NCBI GenBank assembly: GCA_003342895.1
Contig: PTFA01000035.1
Span: 5,510,153-5,574,152, forward strand
Direction of reading: 5' to 3'
Origin: Casuarius casuarius
Lineage: Eukaryota > Chordata > Aves > Casuariiformes > Casuariidae
Length of the DNA stretch: 64,000 nucleotides
Below are positions 22,721 to 36,400 of this stretch, piece after piece. Below the pieces are notes generated by a model. That model was not told where the DNA came from. It worked only from the letters and a program-made list of their open reading frames with translations, and did not search any database. Both the position numbers and the translations under genes were made by a program. Every line of letters starts with the position of its first letter. Positions within the stretch are counted from its first letter, which is position 1.

Positions 22721-23599
22721 GTTGAAAAACAAGCAAAAGATAGTAGATGTTGTGTTTTAGTTTTTGTTGATGTTTTAAAAAATAAAATACTCAGCAGAGT
22801 GCATGCTTTCTGTAGAAAGCTTTTTTTCCTCTCTCCTGGTCAGAGCCGCAGTTTCCAGTAGAAAAACATCCTGAAGGCAGTTTTCCGAGCAGCGCCAGGC
22901 TGGAGCTGTTCGGGTCCAAGGCTAACAGAGGGATGAGATGAATGCAGTTGGTCTTGTCTGCTCGTCGCCTCAGCAGCATCCAGGAGTGAAACTCTTACTG
23001 CCACGTCACGCTGGTGCGGCGCTTCCTGCCCCGGGAGCAGGAGGCCGGCATAAATCTGCACGCGTGGCATGTGTAGTAGTGCTAACCCCCTTCACGCCTT
23101 CGTCACTTTGTACTGTTTGTGCGCTCGCTGCCCAGGTCTTAGGCTGACGGAGCAGTGAGGATCTGGATTTATTTTCCGTGCTTTTGAGGCATATATGAAA
23201 CTTTTTAGGACCTGGGAGTTCTGCTGAGATGTTAAGTGCTTTACCAAGTGCTGTTTTCAGGGAAAAATTTCATGAGCAGCTTCTAAACTTTACGACCTTG
23301 GCTGCCGCGCTCCTAATAGCAGATCTTTTCTGCTTTATATAATATTTCTCTAATTCGGTGGTGGATTTTAAGAAAACTTTTCAGGTTTGTCCAGCAGGAA
23401 TTATATTTAAACTTGTTAAACAGCAGTGTGGCTGGGAACCTTCCTCTGCAACATCTGGGTATGAGCAGTGCTGGAAACAGGATACTTGGCTAAAATGAAC
23501 CTCGTCTCTGAACTATTGTGTTTTTTCTAATGAGATCAGTTTGACACCTGCCTCTCCCTGGGGTGTGACTTTATTTTAAAGATATTGTAAATGTGTAAC

Positions 23600-23673
23600 C
23601 CTCTGACCTTCCTCACTTCCATCTTTTGCTCCGTTCTCCGTTTCCTCCTCTTCCTCCCCGTCCTCTCTCACAG
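23600..23673 (+). other. Long pyrimidine tract ending in a splice acceptor
   Basis: About 70 bases are strongly C/T-biased and end TCCTCTCTCACAG at 23,673. It is one of the longest acceptor-type pyrimidine tracts in the window and points to an exon beginning at 23,674. Confidence 0.5.
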
Positions 23674-23973
23674 CCCCCTGGCCCGGCAGCCGTTCTTCAT
23701 TGCCGTCTTGGGACGCGCTGCCTCCTGGCCATCGTCCACGGGTGCCTCGGCCGGCGGCAGGAGAGCCGGCCCGCTGGCTCTGAGGCCACCCTACATGTCG
23801 CACCCGCTCAGCTCCGCTTTTCCAAAGGCATCGTGGTACCAGAGCGCTCACAGCTCCCTTTGACCCCGAGGATCTGTGGGGGCTCAGCAGAGCTCCGGCT
23901 CAGAAAACCCGTGTGTGTAAATCGAAATCAGGTTATCCGTTTTGTAAACAGCACGGACTCGAATTCAGGATAG
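23674..23973 (+). CDS. Candidate terminal exon I of an unrecognised gene
   Basis: It starts at the acceptor above. In phase 0, the phase left by exon G, it is open for 99 codons (PPGPAAVLHCRLG... to ...RFVNSTDSNSG) and stops at 23,971-23,973. A second frame (SPLARQPFFIAVLG... to ...SWYQSAHSSL, stop at 23,861-23,863) is also open but would need a different entry phase. A weak donor (AATCAG|GTTATC) lies at 23,932. The first AATAAA noted downstream is at 25,064-25,069. The GC-rich composition makes long frames easier by chance. No domain is recognised. Confidence 0.28.
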   Translation, partial: PPGPAAVLHCRLGTRCLLAIVHGCLGRRQESRPAGSEATLHVAPAQLRFSKGIVVPERSQLPLTPRICGGSAELRLRKPVCVNRNQVIRFVNSTDSNSG

Positions 23974-26900
23974 TGAGTGGCGAGACTGTAGCTCCCCAGT
24001 GACGCTGTGGCCCGGGAACTCAATTGCCCTTGTCAGGGTAACGCTACGAGAGGGAGGCTTCTTGTTGTTTTTCATGGAAGTGTCTTCAGATATAAGGCGT
24101 TTGTGTTCAAGGCCTGAATACTTGGGATTATATTTTTAACTTACTGAAACAGTCAAAACACCATTGGCACTGAAACTTATGTAGGAAGGTTGTTTGTGAG
24201 CTATTAATTATTTTCAGTCTGCTTGGCATAGTGTGAAGGATGATTAACATAACCAGTCTTGCAAGTGGTGATAAACTCAACAAGCATTACTTCTCCTCCG
24301 TAAAGAGGTTGGTTTTTGTTATTATTAATCTTTCGCATGGAAGCTCTTTTCCAGCTGGCACAAAGACCTTTTAGAGCTGACCTAAAGCTTGTATTTTGCC
24401 AAGATTCAGGAAGACTGTTTAAAATCCAATTTTCTCAACTTAGCCACCAAAACCAGGGCTTTCATTCTGTCTTGCAGAAAGCAAGGTATTATGACATTAT
24501 CTCAGTACTGCAAAGTTACTTTACATTTAAATCCTGTGTCTTACCAGCCTTCTTAAGGACATACCTGTTAAATCACAGGGTAACTTTTGTCTTCTGCTTC
24601 CATTAACACCTTCTCTCGCTCATGTGTCCAGGAAGACAGTTTTTTCACATTGGTCCTATGTATGTGCTTCCAGCACAGAGTGTAGCAGCCTGAGCCTCAG
24701 AGGCCTGAGAATGGAAGTATGTTGGGGCAGAGGATATGTATGTTTTGGACCAGCCTACACTTCTCATCTACCCGAAACCTCCTGTGTCAGCTTACTCGCA
24801 GCTCTGGCGTAATACTCTTGGTGTACATGTGAGCATTAACTTGCGTTTGTAGCTTTGATGGACATCTGTTTTGGAGACTATATTTTAGTTGCTTGCTGGA
24901 AGCAGTACCGGGGTGAAATGAGAGACCAGCTCTGTGACCTTGTTCCTCACGCTGCCTCCAGCGCGAGCGCTCGGGTCAGTGCCAAGCGCGTGCTGGTTAC
25001 GTGGTACCGCGTTGTATTGCCTGCTGGAGTGTCCTATGGCTCCGTGTCTTTTGAAGACAGATCAATAAAACTTAAATACATGAAAAAAATGACATGATCA
25101 TGTGAATACCCATCTATTGTATCAACTAAAGATATCTGTGAGAAAAGTTCCCCCTCTAATAAATAGTCTAAAGAGAGGGTTGCTAACATATCTGTGGGGA
25201 AGAAGGTCACCCCCCAAATGTCCCAGGTTTGTGGGCCTTGACACTTTTTCCTTAAACTCCTCCTCTCCCTTCCATTCTTGTCTCTTTTAACCACCTTACC
25301 AGTAGCCAGTGTTATTTTTATTAGTAGTAAATGTCTGTCTTCATCTTTTTCTGAGGTGAGAAGGTGTAGTGGTGGTATGTCTGTGGTTAAAGGAAATTCA
25401 TCTGTTCTTCGTTTAGTTTCTCTCTTACTTGTGGGCATCAGATGAGGAGGACGCTTCATATGGTTAGAAATACTAAAATTGTTCTATAGTGGGACCACTA
25501 CTGCTCTGACGGAAACCTGCCTTTCGGCTTCACAGCCTCACTCAGCCTCTTTCAGTGACTTACTGAACTTTCTCTAGCCTAAATACAGCTTTAGGAGGGC
25601 CTATTTTGTCAGATGCTCTCACTGTAGACATGACTTTATTTTAGTTCCACTGAATTCTACTCCCTGTTGCTGTTTTAATACAGAGGCATTTGTATAGCTT
25701 GAAATAAGCTGTCATGGAAATGGTATTTTTTCCAAACAACTTAAGCGGAGAATCCAGTGCCTGCCCTACAAACAGTGCTGACGTGCCTCAGCTCCACGTC
25801 CCTCATTCTTTTTCTTTCCAGTTAGAAACATAGAAACGTGAACCAATGTAGATGACCACTTATATCCGTTTCTTTTTCATATGCATCCCAAATTAAAGTA
25901 CTGCAAACGAGCAGATTTTAAATAGGAATATATTTCTTGTCTTGACTTTTAAACGAAGGACACTTCAATTGCAAAGAGATTGCTGTCTTGCTGTTCATTG
26001 TATGCCCCTTCGGTGACCTGTGGTCTCAGCGAGTAATGGTTGTGTAAGCTGCATTTAAAAATACCAGTTATGCAGAAGAAAGAGATTACAGAGAGAAGCC
26101 GGTGTTGTCAGTAGATACTATTACAGGACTCCTTCAGGAGTCTAGATTATGTCAGAAATCATCAAAGCGTCCTCTCAATTTTGTTTCCTAAAATACCTGT
26201 TCAAGCGAATTTCCTTTGCCCTGTAACTGAGCTTTCCAAATGATGGTGGCTTCCTTAGAAGGGCTCAAACCTTAATTAATACTTTGGTGAACTTTCTTGT
26301 GAATGACCTAAATGACTTCTATAGTCCTTCTTTTAGCTTTTTTACTTGCCTGTTTTTGCATATTTTTCAGCTGCATGTTTGACATACAGTATCTGTGCTC
26401 TGTCTTTGCTTAAAGGCATGGGAACACGGAAATCCCATTTTTTCACGTTCCCCAGCTGCGCAGCGTATTATAGTCCCACCTGTGCTGGCAGGGGTTTCCT
26501 GTTTTAGAAGATTAATTTTGTTGAGTAACTCTGAGTTCCTCTAAAAGAAACGATTTTCCTTTCCTGTATGGCAAGGCCAATTGCAATCTTCTGAGGCTGT
26601 AAACTTGTTTATACTTACTGATAAAGCAGTCGATACCATTCGAGAGCTGCCTAACGCTCTGGGTTGAATTCTGTTGTGTTGCGTGGATGTGAATGCAAGT
26701 AGCCACAGTGACTACCTTTACCGCTCTTGGAGGTTATTGTCCTGTTTTCCTTGTAGCCAGAAGGTTTTTTTTCCAGCTAGAAGTTTGCCTCTTGCTCTCA
26801 TTATCTGTTCTTTCAAAGTCATAAAATTGGTATTTTGCTGGCTCTCACCAAGCGGCTGCCCAGGATGACTGCAATCCCGCAGAAGTGGTTTCCAGCACAG

Positions 26901-27185
26901 CCGCCGAGTTTCGATGGCTCCGAGTGTTTGTGTGGAAGCAGTTCTCGCTCCCGTCGGTGCTTTTCCCTGCGCAGCTTGTGGAGCGGCTCGCGCTTTTGCC
27001 TCGCCCATTAGCTTACTCTGGTCTCGATCCAGCAGGCAGAGGGGGAGGAAATGGCCTTTTTCCTAGGGAATTTTGCCTCTGGCTGTTTTTCTCATTTGTC
27101 TGCTGCATTGGACACATTTCTTACCGTGTTATGAAGCACGTTTGAACACAGCTTGCTTAGGAGAGCTAGATTCGTCTTCAGACTC
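23974..27185. other. Unique non-coding stretch
   Basis: AT-leaning DNA without supported genes. Short open frames have no protein-family features. A strong minus-strand donor-like site occurs near 26,613-26,618 but lacks a good upstream acceptor. Confidence 0.4.
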
Positions 27186-27189
27186 ATCT

Positions 27190-27420
27190 CGGCTTGTCAG
27201 TGAGTTATTTGCCTGTCTCCTGCGCCGCGCGGCTGGGTTTGCCCGTGGGCACACGGGGGCACGCTCGCCGTTCGCCCTCGCAGCCCGGAGGTGCTGCCGG
27301 TACCGTAACGTGGCTGCCATTGCCGGGACGGCGCGCGGGGACGCGGGACCTGCAGCAAGGCTGGCAGCTTCAGGGCACGGGTCTGCCTTGGATGCACCCT
27401 GAGAAGGCAGCCTGGTCTCT
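27190..27420. other. Small CpG-rich patch
   Basis: About 230 bases of high G+C and clustered CpG in average DNA. There is no coupled first-exon signal. It may be a regulatory CpG patch or residual island. Confidence 0.35.
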
Positions 27421-30400
27421 CGGGCTCTCTGGCACAGCTGTGTGTGCTAATTGCTATGGTTTCTGGGTGCTTCCTGGAGCTAAAATGTTAAAATTAATCT
27501 TAGACTCTTTAAGCTGCACCTGTTACTGGCTTCTGAGAAGAGTCAGGAGAGATAACAGCATAATTTAAAGCAGTCTTGGTATGGTTTTTTGTGTGTGCTT
27601 GCTATTAATGCCTTGTTTGGGGGAGGGAAGAAAGGGAAGGTCTCCTCACAGCTGCAGGTTGCCTGAATGCACTCGGCACATCACGCCTCCGAGTCCGAGG
27701 CCTGTATCCTGCCTGCTTGCTGTCCTTCAGTGTTGCAGTTATACGTGAACGTGAAGTCAAGAAGCAATATGGGAAGAGTGCAGGGGCAAGAGACAAGAAG
27801 GGGTAAGAAGAAAAGAATTAAAGAACACAGTCTAAGTATTATCCAAAATGAATAAGATAACATGGTAAGAAAGGAGTTGGTGAGGGACATTGATGTTTTT
27901 AATCTAGTTTCTAATTTAAGCACAAACTATAAAAATATATGTATTCATGTATCTCTCATATGACTTGCTTTCAAGGCTATTAAGGTTTTCCATGAATAAA
28001 ACTGTGTTCCTCTCGGACCTGTCATACTCAATCTTTCAAAATAGTTATGGTTTAGCAGCAGCTGTAAGAAGATATTTGAACTGGACTCCTGATTCCACCC
28101 TCGCATCCAGGATCAACATACCAATTGGTGATTAATAAAAGCTGTAAGAAGTAAGCATCTGCGTGTGCCATGAGCACGTGACTTGCTGGAGGTGTCAGAG
28201 CAGCAGAAGGAGATAGTGTCTGTTAGCAGCTTCAGTGCAGCTCACCAAGCCCAGATCTAGTATTGTAGCTTTGAGACCACTTTGATTAAGGAGGGGGAAA
28301 AAAAATCATACCTAACGAAGAGTTGGGAAATACCGGTGAAGAGATCTGGTGTTTTCCCCCTGCTGTACCGTGTCTAGGTGGAACGCTGGCCGTGAACCAG
28401 AGCCGGGTGTGTTCTCCACGGTGTGCGTGGTTTGTCTCGTGCCCTTTTAAGGGGTTAGGCTAAAGGATGTCAGCTCAGCTAGAGGGTATTTTTGATCTGA
28501 TGTAACAAAAATCATTTGATACCAGTTTTAAAACCAACACCAACAAGAATTGAAAAAGTAACTTGACAAATGACAGGCTTCTGCCAAATACCTTTGAAAA
28601 GGTCACCCTCGGCCAGCCAGCTCGGAGAAATGCTGTGGAAAGAGACTGAGTTAAGTTAGTTCTTCAATAAAAGTCCCCTTAATATCATTACAATGTACAG
28701 CAGATAGGAAAAACTGAAAGGAAAAAAGGATGAGTTTGAAACCTTGGAAAATTATAGTCAACTACATGGAAAGGGTATGAACAGATGGAATGAACTGGAA
28801 AAGGGTAAAATGTACAGAGGCTGCCGTGCACTGAGCACGTATCAGTTTGGAAAGACCACCGAGCTCGGGAGCACTGCTCCTGGGGAGCAGACCTGGACCT
28901 GGTCCTTGCAAACCAAGAGTGAGAGGCAGCTTGTGTTTATTCTGTGCATTAAAAAGACAGGCTGCTGATTGAGATATTCAGCATCCAGAATATTTATCTG
29001 TCAAAGAAATTGAATTAAGTGACCGCTACAGTAATGCAGAATGGCAATAAACTTGTTATATGGGCATTTGTTCTTAGTGACCTGATTTTAGTAGCCTTAG
29101 ATCTCGTCCTCCTGTGTTTATGTGATAGCATTTGCTGACTGCAAAGCACTTTGCTGATAGGCAAATCAGTTGTTTGCTGCTGAGTGGATCAGTCAAGTGT
29201 ATCGGCTGCCACAGCCTGTTGTTCCCGGCAGCACAAAACACGGGTAGGGAAAGAATTAGAGTTTGTTCTCGGTGTGAAGACTGGGAGGAGCAGCATTATG
29301 ATAGCTGAGGCTCTGCCAGTCTGCAGGTAATGCCGCAGGTGCGCCTAGCATGCAGTCAAACTCGCACACGCGTCCTGACATATGTTATGTCAAGAGTTAT
29401 GTGACGTGGGTGTGACTTATTCAGAGTATGTCCAGAGGGCTTATTTTGAAATGTTTTATTTCAGGTGAGATGTGCAGAGCAGGACACCAGTTTGTCCTTT
29501 TAAACTACGCTACAAAAGCACCTTTCAGGTGTGCCTTAGCAGGGCATGGCAGAACGGTATTACGCTATTGCGATATTCTGCGTGGTTACAGTGCTGGAAA
29601 GGGGTAGGCCCCTAGAGGACTTACTACTGCCTGCAGTGGGAAGCACAGAGCATCTCTTGTTGAGTCTCTCTACATTATTATTCTAATTTAGGGTTTACAC
29701 AGTGCAACAGCCCCACTTCTTTATTAGATGCTAATTAGGGTCTTTTCATATTTTTCATCTGCTTTTGAGGGAGGTTATCACCTGATCTTTAACAACTTGA
29801 AATAATCAGTTTTTTAATAGAGTTCATGTGGCCAACCCACTCCAGAGCTGCATGTCTATTCCCTGAGCTGTCGCTGTGAGCGAAGGAGAGAAAACAATAG
29901 AAGAAAACCAAGGTCAGCTTTGCAGGATATGTTCATGGTAAGCGATACTTTGGCAGAGCATCATTCAATTTTTGGGTTTGTGTAGAATGACTAAGCAACA
30001 AAGTATAATATATTATCTGAGAGAAAATCCTATAACAGTGCCTTGCTTTTCATATAAATGCATGTTTCTTTTTCAGTTCAGAAATATCTGTGAAAAATGG
30101 TGGTTTGAGATATGAATAGATTATAAGAGATGGCAGTACACATAATGCTGTCTAAAAATTTCAAATGAAATTTTTGAAAATAAATACTGCTTTAACAGCA
30201 TGTATGGTAACGTTACACCAAAGGTATATGCTTTACTCAAGTATTTTTTCTCAAAGGTATATTTTGCATTAAATTCAAGATTTAAAGCTTAATTTTATGT
30301 TAAATTATTAGAGGAAAGCAAGAATGTTAAATCATAGTAAAGTTTTAAGAGATAATTTGAATTTGTTACATGAGCAAATAGATATAGGATATTTTTGTTA

Positions 30401-33400
30401 GTCTACTGGAATTATCTGGCAAATGGAAAGATAGATTTTTGCATTACAAAGTGGAAGAGATCTTCTATATTGTGGCTGGTCTAGGTGCTGGATCCATTCA
30501 CTGTTAAAGGTGCTGGAGGACAAGGGTAGCATTTTTAAGGTACCTGAGAGCTGATACTTGATACCTTTTGGCCATTTGGAAACTTCTTTCCCATGCACAT
30601 TGCAGTTGTTGGGCCCTAACTGGAAGTTGTACTCCTCAGAAGAATTTTTAAATGTAGTTTAATAACAAGGTAAAGGAGTGTTTGAAGCTTCAGTTTAAAT
30701 GATCCTGTGTTTATACCAGCTGTATGGTGGTATTAGAAATGCTGTTAGATTCCCGTGGAGTAGTTAAAGGCGGTGTGTTCCCTTTTAATGGGATTACGTC
30801 ACTGCTTTGCTTTAGCAGCTCAGTGTAGTTTAAGATACGGATCACTGCGGCTGAAATAGGCTTGCCAAAGTGCTCCAAGCTCTGTGCATGAGCGCACGGT
30901 AAGGATCCAGATCTATGGATAGGCAGGTATGTAAACACTTCCCCGCGCCAATGGGCTGTTGTCGCCGTCTGGGCTTGGCCTTCTCTAGTGTCGTTATCTA
31001 CCAGATAGCGAGTGTGCTGGCAGCTCCCTGGCCACGTGCGACGTGCAGCACTCGCACCAGCAGCGCTGCTGCGTGGCGTTAGCGTCGTCCTGTCTGCCGT
31101 AGTCGCTGCTCGGTAACGACAACGTCAGTCTGGGCTCCGTCATTTCTTGCGGGTCTTGAGGAGAGTGCGAGTGCCTTTCTTTTGCTGTCGTCACCCTCCT
31201 CCCTGCATGGGGAGTTTACATACGTGACCTCTGGTGCCCTCGATACCCTGACGAAAGCCTGGAAGCCACAGGTCTTTCTGAGAGTCCCTTTGGCCCTGGC
31301 AGTAAAGGTCTTTGAGATCTGGAAGTCAGAAGTTTGATCGTTCTTTTGCCAAAAGAGGTCATTTGACAGCGTCAAGACGAATTAAGAATGCAGCGAGTTA
31401 CTCTTTCTTTGGAAAAGAGCGGTGGCTGGCCAGAGCTTTCTCCAAAGGTGTCTGCAGATGGTTTGGCCTTTCTAACAGTTCCTTTTCTAAGGAGGAACTG
31501 AAAGCCGTGGGGAAGTAGCACTCAAAGGCCTTTCTTCAAAACACCCCTCACGGAGCCCCAGGAGGTGGAAGGAAGGGGAGGTGTGCCATTCCTGTGATAG
31601 CGGTCGTGCAGTCATTGATTCGTTTCGTTGCTGGAAACAGGCTCATTCTGCCATGGTTTTGCTTGGTGCCTGTCCTGATCGGTTCATATATAAAGATAGG
31701 CACATCAGTTACTGGGTTGTGTACGACAGTTGTTGCATTGTTGCGATCTGATTTTGCCCTGATAGCAGCAATTTCTCTTTCTCTACTCTTTATTTTCTTT
31801 AAACAATTATTGCTACGGTGCTGCAGTCGGTGTACAAAGGTAGGAAGCCTGCTAAGGGCTGTTGGCCTTGGGGTTGGGAGCTGTGATATTGAGTACCACA
31901 AACCCGTTGCTTATCGTCCAAATGTGGGAGCTCGGGTGAAAAAACCTGCTGCTGTAAGCACAGAGGGAAGAGAGGGCTTGAAGGGGTTGTTCTCTGGTAT
32001 TTCTGCTTTCTGTATATCACCCAGGCAGGAGTACTTTTTGTATTACTTGCAGTTTATCTCTGCCTCTGGCGACAGTCTTGTTGCAACTCAGTAATGAAGC
32101 CTAGGGAGATTAATTTCACTTTCAGGCAGTCTTTCAGAAAGTTGGATCAGAGCCAAATCACCTTTTCAGAAAACAGCAAAATGGGTGTTCTCCTGTCCGT
32201 AATATGCTTTGCTATGCCAGAAGACTCCATGTGCGCTGCTGCTTATGAGCCCCTATGAAAAACACATTAAAACCCAGCATTAGTGTTTGCCATGCTTTCA
32301 CTCGGAAGATCAGCTGAGTTTTTTTCTCTTCGAGCATCTTGGCGTGTCAAGCAAGGTTCAGCAGGATCAGTGAGACCCTTGGTTCTAGGTAATGCTTAGT
32401 GGTGGCAGTGTCATGTCCTCGGTGCGGTTTGGGCCATAAGATTGATTTCCGTGGAAACTGTTCATTTATGCAAAAGAACAGTCCAACTCACCCCACAGCT
32501 GTCAACCCTGTGTGACTAACAGACATTAAAAGAAATAATCTATACTTGGAAAATGTCATAGAGAATGCATGACTTCGAACAGAGCTGTTGAGTATGAAAG
32601 TGAAGTTTTTAGCCAAACACTTCTCAGAGTGGAACGTGGTATTGCGTCCTGGGAGATCCTCCGAGAGCTGACCCTGGGTCGGTCTCTCCTACAGAAAACC
32701 CTTTGGGAAAGTACAAATTCCAGTGGAAAATCCCAGAAATTTCCTTGGGCAGTTCTCCTTTGGGACTAATGGATTTCAGCCTCATGGAGGTGATTCGAGA
32801 GCCCATCATAATCCCAGGGATGTTTTTGCCTTTCTGCGGCCAGCTCCCTTCTGGTTAGTTCTCTGCGAACTGTGTCTGTCCCTGCTGCACACGCTCCACA
32901 GCAGGCAGAGGAGGAGGCATTACTGGTGGGCACTGTGCAAACAGTTCCTATGCATGCCTGAAGCGATGCCGAAGTCCAAGGGGATTTCCTCCACCAGTCA
33001 GAAGAGGGCTGTGGCTTTCCAACACTATGTTCTCACACCCCGGCTTAAAAATATGCGAAAATACATTGACTCAACCTTGAAAAACAAAAAAATTGGACAA
33101 TTCATGATGGGAAGCCAGAGGTTCCTATAAAACATCTTTGGCAGGACGAGAAGAGCGCAGCATGCTGCAGCCTGGGGTTTGTCACTTGTCCTTGAATGCA
33201 TTCTCAGAAGTCCAATTTTGCGCAGAATGAACTTAGGCTGTAAGGCCAACCAGCGACTTTTAGAAAAGAACATCTCTGAGTAAAGCTTCATTAGGTAAGT
33301 TTTCAAGGGTTTTAAAATCTATATTGGGAGATAGGGAAGGAGGAAGATTCCAGCTGGAGATTGGTAAGGAATGCTTCATTAATATTAAGCTTTGGGTGCA

Positions 33401-36400
33401 GAAGGACTGAGGAAACTATTTCTCCCACTATCACAGAGGGAAGCAATACCAGTTAAGCCAAGACTGCAGCAGAAACACTTACTGGAAATGTTTACATGTT
33501 ACTTAATATCTTGACATGCATTATTCAACTTGCGTAATGTCGGCTGGGGTGGAGCAGGGAGGAATGGCTTTGCACAACTTGCTTCCTCCCCACAGAATGT
33601 TTTCCTGAACATAGCTACCATTTGGGGCAATCAATCAGATACATTCCAGGAAAAAAGAAAAAAGATGCATTTTTATGAAGTGCTGGAATGTCTTCTCTTG
33701 CAAAGGGGCATAACCTTACCCTGAAAGGTAGCACTTCTCTGAGCCAGTCTGCCTTCAGCGTAGGGCAGAATTTTAACAAAAGACCTCTATGAACCCACTC
33801 CAAGCAGGAGAGCTACGCAGTAAATGGTGGAGCCATTTAAATGGATGTGGTTTTCTCATTGGAAATGAAACCCCACTTTCCCTCTCAGAGCCTTACTAAG
33901 CTTTCTCTCCTGAGCAAACCACTTAAGTGTGTGCTTCAGCCTTCCTGATGTGAGCATCTAAAGGGCTTCCTGAACTGGAGCCAAATGGGTTGTGTGTTGA
34001 GAAAAAGATGGAACAGTTCGTCAGCTCACATTAGCAATGTCACAATAATACAGAGAAGGGGATGTGAAGGAGAAATAGAGTGGGAAGCGTGAAGTTAAGC
34101 TGGCGTCTCTCTGCTTGTCTCTGTGTTTATTTAGCATCCAAACAGTCATTTCATGATTCACCTGCTGCATAATGTTTCACGGACAAAGCTGTGATAAATA
34201 GAGAGTTGGCATCGTTTGCATAGCTGTTTAATCTAAACAGGTATGAATCGTATAAATGAGGTTTGTTGTGATAGATTGCCAGACAGAGTGGGTGAAAGAG
34301 ACAGGTACTTTAATTTGGTTGACCAATACCTGGGAGTATTGTTGTAAAAACAAATTTAACACAAGGCATGGAATTTTTGAAGTCGTAAGGCCGGTGTGAT
34401 TTGTTAGTTCAAAAAAAAAGTAATAGTACATGTTTCCCCTTAAGCTGCAAAAAGATCTTTTCCTAATGGCATCTTGTCAGATTTAGTGATGTTGGCCATT
34501 TAGCTACATATGTAGCTCAAAGAAACTGTTCAAAATGTAATTCTTAGAAATAGCATGAGTCTTCCTGATTCAGGATGACTCGATCGTCTAGCAGGAGAAG
34601 CTAGTGTGGAGGAGTGTTTGGAAATGTGTGCTGGCATTTGAGGAGTATTCCCAGAATCTCTGCTGCGCTGTTTGTGCAGGGACCGTTAATAACGCTTTGT
34701 GGACGCTGCTCTGAAATGTATTAGAATGATGTTTTTTCTGAGGGTGAGATTCATGGCTCCTGATCGCGAGGAGTTAAACTAACAAACCATGAAGGGAAAG
34801 GGTATGTGTTTGTTCCAGCAGAGCACTGAACGTTCGTGGGTCTCGCCGAATTCGGAGGGTCTTGGTGACTCTTTGCCCTGACCTTAGTGTGGAAGACCAG
34901 TTCTATACCTGAAGAAACACTGATATGAATAGATACTCATAAATTAGTATTAGAGAGTTTTCTAGACACCTGAAACATCCTTAATAAGAAATCTATAAAT
35001 ACCTTGTGAATGCCTAACTGCTAGTTATAGGTATTTCTGATAGTCCTTTTACAAATACAAACTCATCAGTAGCATTAAAATTGTGACACATTCACAAAGG
35101 CAAAGAAGTTCAAATCTGAGATTTTAAATGGAAGTTCAAAATAGCAGTCCATTTGTAGCTAAGAACTGGTATTTTTAGAGAAATGATGTTGCATGTGATA
35201 TTTTTTTTCTTGTGCTTATTGATGTTACAGTTTCACAAACTTTTGGTTTGCCCTGATATATAGGTATAGACAGAGATGCACCAGCTTTCTATTAGTATGT
35301 CACGATCAGTGAGATTAAAGACATCATGTTTTCCCATGGGCTAGAGAAATGTTCATGTGGTACCTGTTTTTCATGGTAACAGTAATATGTCAAAGTTGCT
35401 TTTATTTCTTTCTTGGGTTTGCATATGACATAAAACTTCAGAGATAAAGAAAGATTTGTTTTTGAGAAAGTCTTTAGTGGTTCATAAATGATCCATGACT
35501 GAATTCAGAAGTGATGTTCACTGCGTACTGCAGGTCAGTAGGTGCCTTTGCTTCTAAGGGAAACTCTATTTGTGTAACTTAAGGGCTAAAGACTGCATTT
35601 TCTCTCTTACTGCACTTCTGCACAAAATGAAGCTTTGCTAACTCTCACTTACAACCTGACATAAGTGACTGGACACTGAGCTTCTGGAAGCACACTTGAC
35701 GAAACATCGGTTGAAAGTTTTATGAAAGCCAAATTCAGAAATAAGCCTATTGTAGCATATTTCATATCTGATTTCCATAGTCACTAAAACAGTGTGATAC
35801 ACTCAATAGTATTAGCAATCGTGACTCCATTCATTTCTACAGTTGCTGTATCCTTTCTGTGATCAGAATGGCCCTAACAAGAAGACCAGCTAGCATATAA
35901 GTATCTAAAGAAGATTGGAGAAATATGAGTTTCTTTAAACCATTTAAGTTGTGCTCTAGTTCCCTTAATTAATCTGTTGCCTAGTCTTTGCCTCTGGCTG
36001 AGAATAGCAATGTACTGTTAACCCGAGAGATTGAAAACAGGCTGTGTGCTGTGCTTGGGAGGGTGTCAGAAACTCCTCCTGCAAGAACAAGAAACCATTC
36101 TGTTACCTTTTCCGTTGTTGGGCAATCTAATCCTAGGGAGCAAAACGTAACTACTAAAGTAATTCTGAAGACTGATGTTTGATTTTCCTAATCAGCATGT
36201 TGCAAAGATGATGAGCTTGACACTGGTAATATAACTGTATGAAGGCAGGTATGGCAGCTGTTACTTGGCGCACTGTCTAACACATTAAAACCTGCTGGAC
36301 ATTGGAGCCTATTTTTAGTAAAAGAATAAATAAGCTGGTTGTGCCCTACTTTCTGTCAAAATGTGTCATGGGATCTTTATATTTGATTAGAAAAGTCAGC

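Noticed and set aside
26619..26670. Minus-strand exon candidate ending at a strong GTAAGT donor
   Set aside because: The upstream acceptor has no pyrimidine tract and no partner exon was seen.
33208..33294. Acceptor-donor pair on the + strand
   Set aside because: Closed in all three frames. It could only be a non-coding exon and nothing else supports a transcript.
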